64,000 bases of DNA from JANSWY01 sp965243755 (GCA_965243755.1 CBDEVW010000003.1:1550001-1614000); one strand, 5' to 3'. Counted from the stretch's first letter, positions 16,642 to 26,620 are shown. Numbers and translations are program-made. The notes: generated by a model not told the origin, from the letters alone.

Positions 16642-18017
16642 AATTGTATATAATAATTATCTATCATTCCTGAGGTGCCAAAAACAAGAATTAAAAACAT
16701 GAATTTGTAATAAATCATCCACCTTAAAATAGCAGGTTTGGTCCCGATATATTCATCAAATCTTGCGTCTCCCGACCAGGCAAAATATAAATCCATTATT
16801 GCAAAGCAAAAGACAAGTATTACAAGGTTTGTCCACATCACTTTATTGGGTGCCACAATAGAAGGTAACTCAGTAACCAGGGAGAGTACTGATCTAATAT
16901 CCCCAGATATGAAGACTAACGCTAACAAGCTGGCAAAGCCCAAATGGTAGACAACTCCAATTATTTTCTTTAAAGTTTTATTATTAATTGTAATTCGCGC
17001 AGAAAACTTCTTTTCCAAAACAATCCAGGTACCATTTAATATCCCCCAAATCACTAAAACCATTGACAATTCATGCCACAAAGCGATCAGCAAAAATGTC
17101 ACGAGTAAAAACAGGTCTGTATACCTTCTCTTTCGGTCCTTCTTGGAAATGACAAAGAAGAAATAATCCCTGAACCATTCATTTAATGTGATGTGCCAAC
17201 CTTTCCAAAATTGTTGTCGCGAGGAAGATAAATATATTCTGTTTCCAAAGTTGTTTTTAAGGTTTATGTTAAATAACAATGAAACTCCTTGAAAAAAATT
17301 GATATAAGAACTGAAATTGCAATACAGGTACAGAAAAAAAACCAATCCAATAACTAATCTATAAAAGCCATGAATCTCAGCATCCAATAGTTGTTGCATC
17401 AAAATAAATAGTCGTTGAGCAATTACCAGGTTGAGAAATAAAGACCAGAGTAATAATCTAAAACCTCTGGATAGTGTGCTTGCTGTTACCTCAATGTTTT
17501 CAAATTGCCTCATTAGGTATTTTACACGATGAAGTGGACCCGAAAAAACAATTGGAAAGTACATCAGATACAATAAAAACTTAAAAGGATTCCTTATCAC
17601 ACTGACATATCCTCTTTTTAAATCCATTAGATAACTGATAGCATTGAATGTGATGTAAGACAATCCTATAACCTGTACAAAGAACCTAAATTCAGGGATT
17701 TCGGCTGGGCCCTTAGCTAGAACAAAGTTATCAAAGTGCGAACCTTCGTTTAGAATTTTATATAGGATTAAAGGCAACAACAATAAGAGAATCGGAATTG
17801 CCACTTTAATTTTATGATGACCAACAAGCTTCCCACCCAAATATGATATTACTGCAATAAGGAATATAATCAGAATGTTATTTCCAGCTATAAAGTAGTA
17901 AAATGCTACCGATAAAATTAATAGCGGAAGCCAACGATCCCTTTTACTGACAACATTTACACCTATTAACCCTAAAAAAAGGTATAGCCCAACCAACGAC
18001 AAACTTGTTCCATTCAT
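16638..18017 (-). CDS. MBOAT family O-acyltransferase (DltB/AlgI-like)
   Basis: Polytopic inner-membrane protein, 459 aa, about 10-12 hydrophobic segments. Family landmarks: GLSYITFNAISYLMDLKRG (118-136), YLMYFPIVFSGPLHR (150-164), FWKGWHITLNEWFRDY (270-285, His275), and the catalytic histidine in ALWHELSMVLVIWGILNGTW (His314). Proteins of this type move acyl groups across the membrane onto extracellular polymers, as DltB does for D-alanine and AlgI for acetate. It begins one base after the P450 stop and overlaps the SGNH gene by 4 bp. With an ACP two genes upstream, the donor is probably a carrier-bound acyl group as in DltB-DltC. Confidence 0.92.
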   Translation of the reverse strand: MNGTSLSLVGLYLFLGLIGVNVVSKRDRWLPLLILSVAFYYFIAGNNILIIFLIAVISYLGGKLVGHHKIKVAIPILLLLLPLILYKILNEGSHFDNFVLAKGPAEIPEFRFFVQVIGLSYITFNAISYLMDLKRGYVSVIRNPFKFLLYLMYFPIVFSGPLHRVKYLMRQFENIEVTASTLSRGFRLLLWSLFLNLVIAQRLFILMQQLLDAEIHGFYRLVIGLVFFLYLYCNFSSYINFFQGVSLLFNINLKNNFGNRIYLSSSRQQFWKGWHITLNEWFRDYFFFVISKKDRKRRYTDLFLLVTFLLIALWHELSMVLVIWGILNGTWIVLEKKFSARITINNKTLKKIIGVVYHLGFASLLALVFISGDIRSVLSLVTELPSIVAPNKVMWTNLVILVFCFAIMDLYFAWSGDARFDEYIGTKPAILRWMIYYKFMFLILVFGTSGMIDNYYIQF

Positions 18018-18018
18018 G

Positions 18019-19218
18019 TTAGATCTTTCTTTTCACCATACAAGAATCTGCCGTCCTCATAAATATCTGTTTGTGCCATGATATGGAATTGTCCTGGAGT
18101 TCATAATCTTTCAGAAACAAAACAAATTGCTTCAAACACTGCCTCAACTCTTGTCTCGCAATTGTAGCACCAAGGCAAAAATGTAACCCCTTGCCAAATG
18201 CCAAATGATCATTTGGATACCTGTCTGGCACAATGCTATCAGCTGAATGAAATTTTGCTTCATCTCGATTCGCACTTGCAAGGCACAGATAAAGTTTGCT
18301 GTTCGGTGGAATTAGTACACTTTCAAATTGAAGTGCTTCCGTATTAACTCTTATAGTGTATTGTTGTGGAGATGAGTACCTGAATAATTCCTCTATAAAG
18401 AAATTCAATTGCTGTTGATCACATGCTAAACAATACTTGAGCATTTCATCATTCCTTAACAACTCGAACAATGTAACGGACAGATTATCTTTAGAAGTCT
18501 CAAATGACGCCATCAATGTTAAGGCAGCAATTGAATAAATTTCATCTTCATTATATGCCAATCCTGTTTCCGAAGAGTGGGTAATCAGTTTTTTTTGAAA
18601 CTCAGAATCAGAGAATATATTCTTACCCCATAAAAACCAATCATTTATCTTCTGATAGACTTGCCTGGGAACATAAAGGTCTTGAGATTTCCCTAAGTGA
18701 TTGGCGTATTCCTTTATTAGAAGATAATCGGCTTTCGACGTTAGTCCCAAAAGTTCTTTTACAACCATGTAGATGAATTCACCACAATACGTTACAAGAT
18801 CGAACTCATTTTGATTACTGTATTTCTTGTTAACGCATTTTACGGCATCATCAAGCGCAAACTGCAAATTTGACAATTTCAAAGACTTCCCTATGATACC
18901 TCTGGCGTTTTTATGTTCAGCACCATTAAGATACATGGTCCACATTTTAGTTCCTGATGAAAGGTAGGGACAAGCCGAAGTGTTTCTGAAAATATAAGGT
19001 TCTTTTTCTTGAAAAAATCCACTCAGGTTAGTAACGCTATGCTCTTTATCTGACAGAATGCTGTTGACATCCGCATATCTAAGAAAAATATAGGCATTGT
19101 CAAGGTTTTTGAGCTTCTGAATTGGATTTGTCTCCCGACATTCTTTTAAGTGACTGTAGGGGTTATCAAAATACCCTGATGTATATGGGTTCCATTTTAC
19201 TTCAGTTGATGTATCCAC
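18019..19218 (-). CDS. Cytochrome P450
   Basis: Heme monooxygenase, 399 aa, soluble bacterial class I length, no membrane anchor. Seen: C-helix GAEHKNARGI (99-108), I-helix ASFETS (237-242, with the acid/alcohol pair Glu240-Thr241), ExxR in FIEELFRY (Glu277, Arg280) and the heme loop FGKGLHFCLGATIAR (341-355) with thiolate Cys348. All key residues are intact. Its start lies inside the acyl carrier protein gene (22-bp overlap) and the MBOAT follows after one base. P450s encoded with carrier proteins commonly act on carrier-bound acyl chains or amino acids (BioI acts on acyl-ACP), so an acyl-ACP substrate is the best guess. No dedicated ferredoxin or reductase is nearby. Confidence 0.95.
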   Translation of the reverse strand: MDTSTEVKWNPYTSGYFDNPYSHLKECRETNPIQKLKNLDNAYIFLRYADVNSILSDKEHSVTNLSGFFQEKEPYIFRNTSACPYLSSGTKMWTMYLNGAEHKNARGIIGKSLKLSNLQFALDDAVKCVNKKYSNQNEFDLVTYCGEFIYMVVKELLGLTSKADYLLIKEYANHLGKSQDLYVPRQVYQKINDWFLWGKNIFSDSEFQKKLITHSSETGLAYNEDEIYSIAALTLMASFETSKDNLSVTLFELLRNDEMLKYCLACDQQQLNFFIEELFRYSSPQQYTIRVNTEALQFESVLIPPNSKLYLCLASANRDEAKFHSADSIVPDRYPNDHLAFGKGLHFCLGATIARQELRQCLKQFVLFLKDYELQDNSISWHKQIFMRTADSCMVKRKI

Positions 19219-19424
19219 GAAATGAGTTTTTCGATGGTGTTGAATTCTGTAAATACTGTCGGGTCTATCTCCATATTAAGCTCATTTTCAAGCTCATAGG
19301 ATAACGACACCAACGAAAGTGAATCAAGGTGAAACTCCTCGAACGCTTTATCAATACTAACTTCAGATTTTTCTAAACCTGCTTCCTCTGCAATGTGTGT
19401 GATTAACCAGTCCTGTAAGTCCAT
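19197..19424 (-). CDS. Acyl carrier protein
   Basis: Small 75-aa acidic helical protein with the phosphopantetheine site FHLDSLSLVSL (Ser35 in DSL) and the usual helix II-III pattern (LENELNMEIDPTVFTEFNTI). It would carry an acyl or aminoacyl group as a thioester. It differs from a housekeeping AcpP (DSLSL rather than the usual DSLDTVEL) and no fatty-acid-synthesis genes flank it, so it is probably a dedicated carrier. It is first in the ACP-P450-MBOAT-SGNH operon and overlaps the P450 by 22 bp. No adenylation enzyme of DltA type is adjacent. Confidence 0.93.
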   Translation of the reverse strand: MDLQDWLITHIAEEAGLEKSEVSIDKAFEEFHLDSLSLVSLSYELENELNMEIDPTVFTEFNTIEKLISWIHQLK

Positions 19425-19507
19425 TATTCCTTTCTTGTGACCCTAAAATTAGTCAACATAGAGAAATTCCATAGGATAAATCCCAATACATCCACATTGA
19501 TTTCACA

Positions 19508-20791
19508 TTATTGTTTAAACTCTTCAATTCCCTGAATGAAATACATCATCTCTGGTTCTTCATTTCCTATATCAACTGGTCGTTCGACGAATTTTACCGT
19601 GTACCATTGATCTTTCACCCCTTCTTTCAGCCTATACTGGATCATGACTCCTTCATTTTCAGGGTCTTCTTCGAAATAAGAATTGTTGTTCATTTCAAAT
19701 CCTTCAATTTCAATTCCTGCAAAACCATAGTACTCATCCTGTTCCATTCCCACCATACTGATGTACAATTCACCTGAAACAAATCCAACGCTTTCAAACT
19801 TCATTATTTCCTCTATTTCTACTCCTTCTCCTTCACTTTCTGTAATTTCATCACAGGGCTCATTATTTTTCGCAAACTTATCCTTATCCCTCTCGGCGAT
19901 ATAATATCGACCATCCGTGAATTCAAGTGTCAATGCATTGTCCTGCCATACCTCAATATCAAAGCGTTTTACATATTCATTCCCCTTACAGAAAATGATG
20001 TAATTGCCATTCGCTTCGTCTAGCACCACATCCTCTATTTTAACCTGGTAAGAATCCATGGCAAGTTGAAACTCCAGACTATACATCTTATCATCATTGA
20101 ATTTCCCAATGGTAAGTCCTACTCCTCCACATTTCCCGTAGAGTAGTTCTCCCTCGGCCACCTGGGCCTCAACATAGTTCCCCTCCAGCTTTTCCATTAT
20201 TTTATAGATGTTCAGATCTACCTCATTTGCAAAATTCTCTGTACTAGTGTTTGTGATGTACTGATTTGTCAGGTTTTTCGAGTATTTGAAAGTGCTCCCG
20301 TCGGATTCATATACCTCATATACGTTCTCATCATAAAAGGCTCCCCCATCTGAAGCAGATCCAGAGGCCTGACCACTGATGTTGATCGTTACCAGCAGTT
20401 CTTCCTGCCCGTCCTTATTGACATCCACCCCTTCAAAGCCAACTACCTCAAATACAGGATAGCCTGCATAGTCCGAGATGCCAGATAATTCCGATCTCAT
20501 TTCAACCTGGATATTATTATACCCTCCCGACTCCAAAATCTCCAGTAATAAGAAACGGAACCAGTCTGTTTCATCAATTTTTTCGGGGCAATAGGAAAAA
20601 ATGTACTGCTTATCATTTATTTCAATGATTTTATTTCCTTCTGGTTGCTCACAGAAAAATTTCCAGCTTTTCATAGCCACTTCCTGAAGTGTGTCTGTGT
20701 TACTATTCAGGGTTTCTACAGATTCATTCGATTTTGGAGCGGAGCAGCCTAAAAAAGAAATAAGGGCAATTATTGTTATGGACTTGTGCAT
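19508..20791 (-). CDS. Lipoprotein of unknown function
   Basis: A 427-aa protein not recognised at family level. The N-terminus is a lipoprotein signal (IIALISFLGCS, lipidated Cys16). The mature part is acidic and beta-rich, with one calcium-loop-like segment DVNKDGQEEL around residue 127, as in FG-GAP/VCBS-type or dockerin-like loops. It lies 83 bp upstream of the ACP operon on the same strand, so read-through into that operon is possible. It follows the large TPR-CHAT gene by 88 bp. A role in the envelope is all that can be supported. Confidence 0.8.
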   Translation of the reverse strand: MHKSITIIALISFLGCSAPKSNESVETLNSNTDTLQEVAMKSWKFFCEQPEGNKIIEINDKQYIFSYCPEKIDETDWFRFLLLEILESGGYNNIQVEMRSELSGISDYAGYPVFEVVGFEGVDVNKDGQEELLVTINISGQASGSASDGGAFYDENVYEVYESDGSTFKYSKNLTNQYITNTSTENFANEVDLNIYKIMEKLEGNYVEAQVAEGELLYGKCGGVGLTIGKFNDDKMYSLEFQLAMDSYQVKIEDVVLDEANGNYIIFCKGNEYVKRFDIEVWQDNALTLEFTDGRYYIAERDKDKFAKNNEPCDEITESEGEGVEIEEIMKFESVGFVSGELYISMVGMEQDEYYGFAGIEIEGFEMNNNSYFEEDPENEGVMIQYRLKEGVKDQWYTVKFVERPVDIGNEEPEMMYFIQGIEEFKQ

Positions 20792-20879
20792 AATTGATTG
20801 AGGTTGGTCTATTCATAATTTAATAAAATCAGTCCTTTGAAACAATGCTACAAACCAATTCGCCAGACTTGAAAGGTAA

Positions 20880-23800
20880 TTATCTCCAATCTCCAATCAA
20901 TATGAATGGTGCCCAATAATAGGGATGGTTGAATTTCTCATGTTGAGACAACTCTATTTGGGCCCGCCGGAGCGCCTCCACTTTGGGCATGGTTTTGATG
21001 TTCCTGTAAAAGTATTCCATCAATAAACCGGTAGAAGTATCATTCACCGCCCATAATGAAGCTACAACAGTAGGAGCACCAGCATCAATGAAGCTGGTGG
21101 CAGGACTAACGGGCCAACCTGTGCTGAAATCATCAGTTACTGCCGTTTTACAGGCAGAAAGTGTAACCATATTGTATTCATATATGTCCTCAATCTCCCA
21201 AACCTCTTCAATCGTCAGTTGCCCATCCTCAGTACCTTCTTCGTTAGGGGCAAGGGTGAGATAGGATTTGTGATAATCGAAATAATCCAGGTTTCCGTGG
21301 GTAGCAAAGTGCAGTACATTGTGCTTACCCCCATGTGACTTGGCTTTGTCTTCAGTGGCCTGCTCATGAAGATAAACTTCAGTATTAGGGAACATCTTTT
21401 TTAGCTCCATCACTTCCTGCTGAGCTGCCGGCAGGGTTCTGTCAGCATTGGCCATTGCCAGTATAGACACTTCGTTCATTGGCTGTGCACTTTGGTAGAG
21501 CATATCCAGGGAATGAGCATAAAACAAAGTGTAATGCTCGATCAGAAAGTCAAATTTGCCATTGGGCAGTGTTTCTCCAAGCATCTGAAACGGAAGAAAA
21601 TGCAACATTCCGGTAGGGATTACCACCACCTTTGACTTTTTATCTAACTCGGTCCTCACCGGGGCTATTGTCCAGTTGAACAGTGTTTCTGAGATCTCTT
21701 TATACTGACTCTGTTTGGTGTTAAATGATGCCGGGAGAGGCTCAGGACTATCACCCCTGGCCAGGCGGAGTTCATCGGTATGGTGGCCACCTATTTGAAA
21801 TGAAGCAAAATTGTAGATGAATTTGATGTTCTTGTTGAGTTCCTCCAGGCTGACGTTAACCACCTTGGCTATCACCGTGTCTGAAGTAGCAGCAAAAATA
21901 TAAAGCTTGTCATTGGCCGGTAAATACGAAAGCACAACCAGTTCTTCAGGAATCAAACGCCTGTTTTTGTCGGTTTTTAATTTTCTTGGGTGAAACCCTC
22001 CACTGAAATGCCTGCTAAGCTCAGGGTTGGTATTGATGGTGGTGTTCACGAACTTAAGGTATTCGTTTTCAGCAATGGTTTTACTGGCTTCCAATCGTTT
22101 TAGTTTCTCCACACTTGCTTCTCCGCTTTTTTCGTCCGCAATGGTCCTGTCGAGATTATCAAGCTTCAGCTTCAGTTCTTTTTCTTTCTTGAGTTTCTCA
22201 TTCGCTTCTTTGTCTTTGAATTCAATTTCCAGCTGAGAGAATTTATTCCTGAGGGACTCCACATTGCTTCGTTCAAGGTACTGGAGAGCGAGTTCTATTT
22301 CCCCTTTCATGATCAGTACGTCTACCAGGGATGCGTAAACCATGATTTGCCGCTCACCGGATGCAAAAATCTTTTTAGCTTCTGCCCCACCCACAACTTT
22401 ACTTTGTATTTTTTCCAGTGTTTCGATGGCATCTATGAAATGTTCCTTGCTTTCATCCAGTCTCCCGGCATCCTTGGCGATCAGGCCTTTATAGTAGTAT
22501 GCCTCCCATAATTCCTTATCGGTTCCCATCTTTAGTGAAAGTTCTATCGCCCTGTCCAGATATTGCCCGGCATCTGAGTCTTTCTCCAGATAGCCTAATT
22601 TGCCCAACGCAAAATCCACTGTGATCCGGTGCGTTTCAAGTCCAACACTGTCAATCAACAGGGAGGCATCCAGCAGGTATTTTCGGGCTTCCTGATATGA
22701 AGCGGTTTCTGTTTTGAGCTTACCGAGATACGTCAGGTTAGTGGAAATCTGATTGACATCATTGATCTCGATGGCATCCGCCAGTGCTTCATTGAGCCAT
22801 TCTTCCGCTTCTTTGTATTTCTTTTGCTCCAGGTAAATTGTTCCTACATTGCTGACATAGAGTGATCGGGAGGCATCTTTTACACCAATTGAATCAAGAA
22901 TGGCAATGGCTTTGTTAAAATAGTTCAACGCCTTTTCATAATCTACCTGCCAGTAGTAGATGGTACCCATGTTGTTGTATGGTGTTGCCCTGGCGTAGGT
23001 ATTGCCTAAGATCTCGTACAAACTGTCAGATTGCTGATAAAAACGGATAGCTTCTTCATATTCTCCCATCAGGTTTTTAATGTTCCCAAATCCGAGATAT
23101 GCATCTGCAATACCCCAGTCATTGTCAATCTCCCTGAACAAATCCATCGACTTTTGTTGCATTTCCAGGGCTTTATCAAACTCCCCCAAAATCCGCAAAT
23201 AGATGTCCGATTTATAGGAATAGGAGTAGGCCATGTTATTTCTGTCATACTCTTCAGTACTTATTCTAAGGGCTTCATCGATGTACTCCAGGGCCTTGTC
23301 AAACTCACCGCGATGGGAATAAATGAATGAGAGACCATTGAGTACATTCACTTCCCATACCTTATCATTCAGCCCCCGGAAAAGCTCAAGCGACTCATTA
23401 TAAAATCGCTCAGTTTTGTCGTAATCTCTCTGCCTGGATGCTGAAGCCCCCAAACGATATTTACAAAACCCGATGATGTTGTTGTCTTCCAGTTGCTCGG
23501 CTTTTGTCAATGCAATACTGAACAAGCTGTCAGACACCTGGTATTCATCTTTCAAACTATGAATCAATCCCATGGTAGAGAGGCAATAAATTTCCTGCGT
23601 GGGATAATAGGTCCGGTTGGATTCTTTGATGCATTTTTCGAAGTACTCATAGGCTTTATCATACTTCTTATCCAGGTAATAGGTGTCCGCAATGTCATAC
23701 AATGCATCTGAAGACATGACATAGTCTTCATTGTTGCGTGCAAACTTCAGGCTTCTGTTATAGTATTCAATGGCTTTATAATGGTCCTTGGCAGCTTTAT

Positions 23801-25637
23801 ACACATCTCCTACTTCATTCAGCGTTTCTCCGTATTTTGGACTATTCAGCTCTTCATATAATTTGAGCACCTTATCATAAGCCTCAAGACTTCTTTTGGG
23901 GTTACCGTTTTCTGCATACAAATCAGCCAGTTTATCCCATGAATTGGCAATCCTATCCTTTTCACCAAAGGCTTCTGCCAGTTTGATGGTAGCCAGATGG
24001 TTCTTAATGGACTCCTCGAGCATGTTCAATGACCATTGTGATTGGGCCACATTGGAAAGAGACAATGCCGCCATGGAAGAATCCCCCAATGCCATATGCA
24101 GCTCAAAAGACTTCTGGTAAATAGGAATTGCCTGCTCAAACTCCTCCCCATAGCCATTGTACACATAGGCCAGATCGAAAGTGGCATCTGCTTTCATTTC
24201 TTCGTCTCCCCTTTCAATCCTCTCTTTATGCAGTTCAGCCGCTTTTTCAAGATCCCCCATCTGCGCATAGCAATTGGCGAGATACTCTTTGTTTTTCAAT
24301 TCCTCCTGCAGGTCTCCAAGTTGTGCATAAATATCTACCTGCCTTCCAAAGGCCATTCGCGCAGAATCATAAACTCCTTTATCGTAATAAGAATCCCCTA
24401 ATCCATAAAGGCTGAATGCAATATCCGAAAGCCTTTCATCCGTAGGCCTTTCCTGATACCTTTTCTTTTTCAGTTCGTCTGTCAGCAGATAATATCTGAT
24501 CGCATTGTCCCATTGTTCCAGGTTGTTATAAGCGCTCCCAAGGTTATTGAGGACCAACGAAAGGGCATATTCATTCTGAGATTCATTAAAATACTGTTCG
24601 GCCTTCAGGTACCACTCGGATGAGGCGGCATAATTGTCCTCAAATGACAAAATCCGGGCTTTTTTAAAATAGGCCCAGCCAATCATGTCCGGGTCCGCGG
24701 TTTTTTCTGCCAGGTAGATAACCTTATCTATTTCCTGATGTCCCTTCTCAAATTCTCCCTTCTTCGCCAGGTCACGACCAACATTCCCCAGATTTGAAAT
24801 AATGTCAGCATCCAGCCCAAATCCATACCGCTCATATACTGAGTCTATCACTGCTGTGGTGGTCATATCTGGCAACATGGCCTGGTAGTCAGTGTATACC
24901 ATCGGTGTATTGTTGATGAGCCAGGTGGCATATGTTTCTGAAATCTTCCAGTTGTAGCCCATGTATTTACCTGGCCAATAGCTCACGTACCTCAGAAAAC
25001 TTAACACATCTCTAGGGGTAGTTTCGATCATAGCCGTAAGCATGGTTTTCCCCTTGTAGATACCTCCTGTAATGTCCTGATCTTCGATGGTTCCCACCAG
25101 ATCTGCAGCAAGCGTCTGGATATCAGTAGCCATGATTTCCAGGAGTTCTGCCTCATATGATGGACTGTCATAATAGAAGATGTCTCCAAAGTAATAAACC
25201 GGTTCGTTGTACTGATCGCTAAAATAAATGGCCCGGTCAATGATTTCGTAAAAAATTCCCTGATAGCCGGTTTTGCCTGGGAGTACAACATGCAACATAT
25301 CGCCTTCATAGACCTGAAAAACACTTGCCGTGTCCAGGATGGTTACCGTGGCAATGCAGGAAGAGTCCGTTACTTCAGTGATCTTTCCTTGTGCCAGTGT
25401 TTGTTCATTGTGAGCAGGGTAGTCTGCGTAATAAAGGCCCCACACATCGCAATCCTGCCCTTCGTAAAGGCCGATATTAGCCCCATAATCCAATTTCACT
25501 TTTGCCTGCTGGTTGCCTGTGCTTTCTACGGATGAAATAATCAGATAGAAGTCTCTTCCGGGATTTTCCTGTGCCTGTATGGACTGACCAAATATGATCA
25601 CAATCAACACAGACAATATGATAGACTTAATATTCAT
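20880..25637 (-). CDS. Exported TPR-repeat protein with C-terminal CHAT protease domain
   Basis: A very large (1585 aa) exported protein. A signal peptide occupies 1-22 (IILSVLIVIIFGQSIQAQ). About 20 tetratricopeptide repeats fill residues 265-1130, followed by a charged coiled-coil segment (about 1130-1230). The C-terminal CHAT domain (about 1240-1585) is a caspase-fold peptidase: VLHFATHGNLD carries His1447 and MVTLSACKTAVTDD carries Cys1496; the domain ends WAPFILIGDWR. Both catalytic residues are present. TPR-CHAT proteins are activated by sensor partners in known systems (for example Craspase); here export places it outside the cytoplasm. It is divergent from the small exported protein at 25763. 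Confidence 0.93.
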   Translation of the reverse strand: MNIKSIILSVLIVIIFGQSIQAQENPGRDFYLIISSVESTGNQQAKVKLDYGANIGLYEGQDCDVWGLYYADYPAHNEQTLAQGKITEVTDSSCIATVTILDTASVFQVYEGDMLHVVLPGKTGYQGIFYEIIDRAIYFSDQYNEPVYYFGDIFYYDSPSYEAELLEIMATDIQTLAADLVGTIEDQDITGGIYKGKTMLTAMIETTPRDVLSFLRYVSYWPGKYMGYNWKISETYATWLINNTPMVYTDYQAMLPDMTTTAVIDSVYERYGFGLDADIISNLGNVGRDLAKKGEFEKGHQEIDKVIYLAEKTADPDMIGWAYFKKARILSFEDNYAASSEWYLKAEQYFNESQNEYALSLVLNNLGSAYNNLEQWDNAIRYYLLTDELKKKRYQERPTDERLSDIAFSLYGLGDSYYDKGVYDSARMAFGRQVDIYAQLGDLQEELKNKEYLANCYAQMGDLEKAAELHKERIERGDEEMKADATFDLAYVYNGYGEEFEQAIPIYQKSFELHMALGDSSMAALSLSNVAQSQWSLNMLEESIKNHLATIKLAEAFGEKDRIANSWDKLADLYAENGNPKRSLEAYDKVLKLYEELNSPKYGETLNEVGDVYKAAKDHYKAIEYYNRSLKFARNNEDYVMSSDALYDIADTYYLDKKYDKAYEYFEKCIKESNRTYYPTQEIYCLSTMGLIHSLKDEYQVSDSLFSIALTKAEQLEDNNIIGFCKYRLGASASRQRDYDKTERFYNESLELFRGLNDKVWEVNVLNGLSFIYSHRGEFDKALEYIDEALRISTEEYDRNNMAYSYSYKSDIYLRILGEFDKALEMQQKSMDLFREIDNDWGIADAYLGFGNIKNLMGEYEEAIRFYQQSDSLYEILGNTYARATPYNNMGTIYYWQVDYEKALNYFNKAIAILDSIGVKDASRSLYVSNVGTIYLEQKKYKEAEEWLNEALADAIEINDVNQISTNLTYLGKLKTETASYQEARKYLLDASLLIDSVGLETHRITVDFALGKLGYLEKDSDAGQYLDRAIELSLKMGTDKELWEAYYYKGLIAKDAGRLDESKEHFIDAIETLEKIQSKVVGGAEAKKIFASGERQIMVYASLVDVLIMKGEIELALQYLERSNVESLRNKFSQLEIEFKDKEANEKLKKEKELKLKLDNLDRTIADEKSGEASVEKLKRLEASKTIAENEYLKFVNTTINTNPELSRHFSGGFHPRKLKTDKNRRLIPEELVVLSYLPANDKLYIFAATSDTVIAKVVNVSLEELNKNIKFIYNFASFQIGGHHTDELRLARGDSPEPLPASFNTKQSQYKEISETLFNWTIAPVRTELDKKSKVVVIPTGMLHFLPFQMLGETLPNGKFDFLIEHYTLFYAHSLDMLYQSAQPMNEVSILAMANADRTLPAAQQEVMELKKMFPNTEVYLHEQATEDKAKSHGGKHNVLHFATHGNLDYFDYHKSYLTLAPNEEGTEDGQLTIEEVWEIEDIYEYNMVTLSACKTAVTDDFSTGWPVSPATSFIDAGAPTVVASLWAVNDTSTGLLMEYFYRNIKTMPKVEALRRAQIELSQHEKFNHPYYWAPFILIGDWR

Positions 25638-25762
25638 AGCCTTGTGGGATCAAAACGGTTATTGGTGTTTGGTCAAATAAGTTAATAAAAACGGTTGAAA
25701 TTGGTAGTATGAAATAGGGGAAGAGAAAAATTATTGATTTCAATTATTTAAATTTACTAATC

Positions 25763-26620
25763 ATGAAACTAATCACTACTGTCTTATTATTTCTGTTTAG
25801 TCTTTGCCAAAGCTATTGTCAGTCCGACAGGAAATTCCCCTTCAAGCTGATCTACGGAGAATCTGTATTCAAAAGCTCCACCGTTCCAGTATCTCAAATG
25901 GAGCCCCTGCGACCCATTGATTTTCTGGAATTAAAAGATGGATATGCGATTCTAGCGCATCACGCAGGTCAATTGTTTGAGTTCGAAGGAGATACTATTA
26001 TCCGAATGGATCAGCTGATTAATGCTGTTTATTATGAGTCAAGAAGAATTGATTATAATTTGCTTTTTCAAACCAGTTGGAAACAATCTTTTCGAGGCAC
26101 AATGCTTGAAGGTTACACAACTGTGTGTGGTCCCGCAATTTCGTGGATATCTCCCTCCCATATGACTACCTCGCTGAACCCTGAACAACCCATTTGCTTA
26201 TGGTGGGGACAAAATTATCAGACCTCAACATCTCCTAAGTTTCGGGTGGAACTGGTTAATATTTTTAATGAGTTATTATTATCTCATGAGACCACTGATA
26301 GTATTTTCCAGGTACCGGTTAACAAATTGGACACCCTAACGAAAAATCTTTTAATCGCTCGTGTAATGGACAACAACAATGATGAAATTTCCAGTAATGA
26401 GATTGCATTCGAATTATTAGATATACCAAAATATCCAAGTCCTTGCAATGCATCATCACCTGTTGAATTATTGCAAGTTGCAATGAACCTGGAAGACAAT
26501 TATTATTATGATGAAGCATTAATTTTTTATCAAAAAGCGGCCTCTTCTAGCAAAAGAGAAATTTTCAAGTTATTCCTTTTCAATTTTGAAGCACGACAAG
26601 AATCAAATGAAAAGCGATAG
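25763..26620 (+). CDS. Small exported protein of unknown function
   Basis: A 285-aa protein with a signal peptide (TVLLFLFSLCQSYCQ, about 5-20). The mature part is beta-rich in the middle (about 110-215), and residues 228-275 form two helices resembling a lone TPR pair (LEDNYYYDEALIFYQKAASS). No catalytic motif is seen. The gene is AT-rich and its ATG lies only 6 bp after a TAAATTTA box (25749-25756), so its message may be nearly leaderless. It ends inside a hairpin shared with the convergent gene. Confidence 0.7.
   Translation: MKLITTVLLFLFSLCQSYCQSDRKFPFKLIYGESVFKSSTVPVSQMEPLRPIDFLELKDGYAILAHHAGQLFEFEGDTIIRMDQLINAVYYESRRIDYNLLFQTSWKQSFRGTMLEGYTTVCGPAISWISPSHMTTSLNPEQPICLWWGQNYQTSTSPKFRVELVNIFNELLLSHETTDSIFQVPVNKLDTLTKNLLIARVMDNNNDEISSNEIAFELLDIPKYPSPCNASSPVELLQVAMNLEDNYYYDEALIFYQKAASSSKREIFKLFLFNFEARQESNEKR

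Noticed and set aside
15742..19424. Calling the ACP-P450-MBOAT-SGNH operon a true dlt (D-alanylation) operon
   Set aside because: No DltA adenylation gene is adjacent, a P450 is inserted, and teichoic acids are not expected in Bacteroidota. Only the architecture is similar.
20880..25637. Link of the TPR-CHAT proteins to type III-E CRISPR (Craspase)
   Set aside because: No CRISPR repeats or gRAMP-like gene in the window, and both CHAT proteins have signal peptides, which does not fit a cytoplasmic CRISPR partner.
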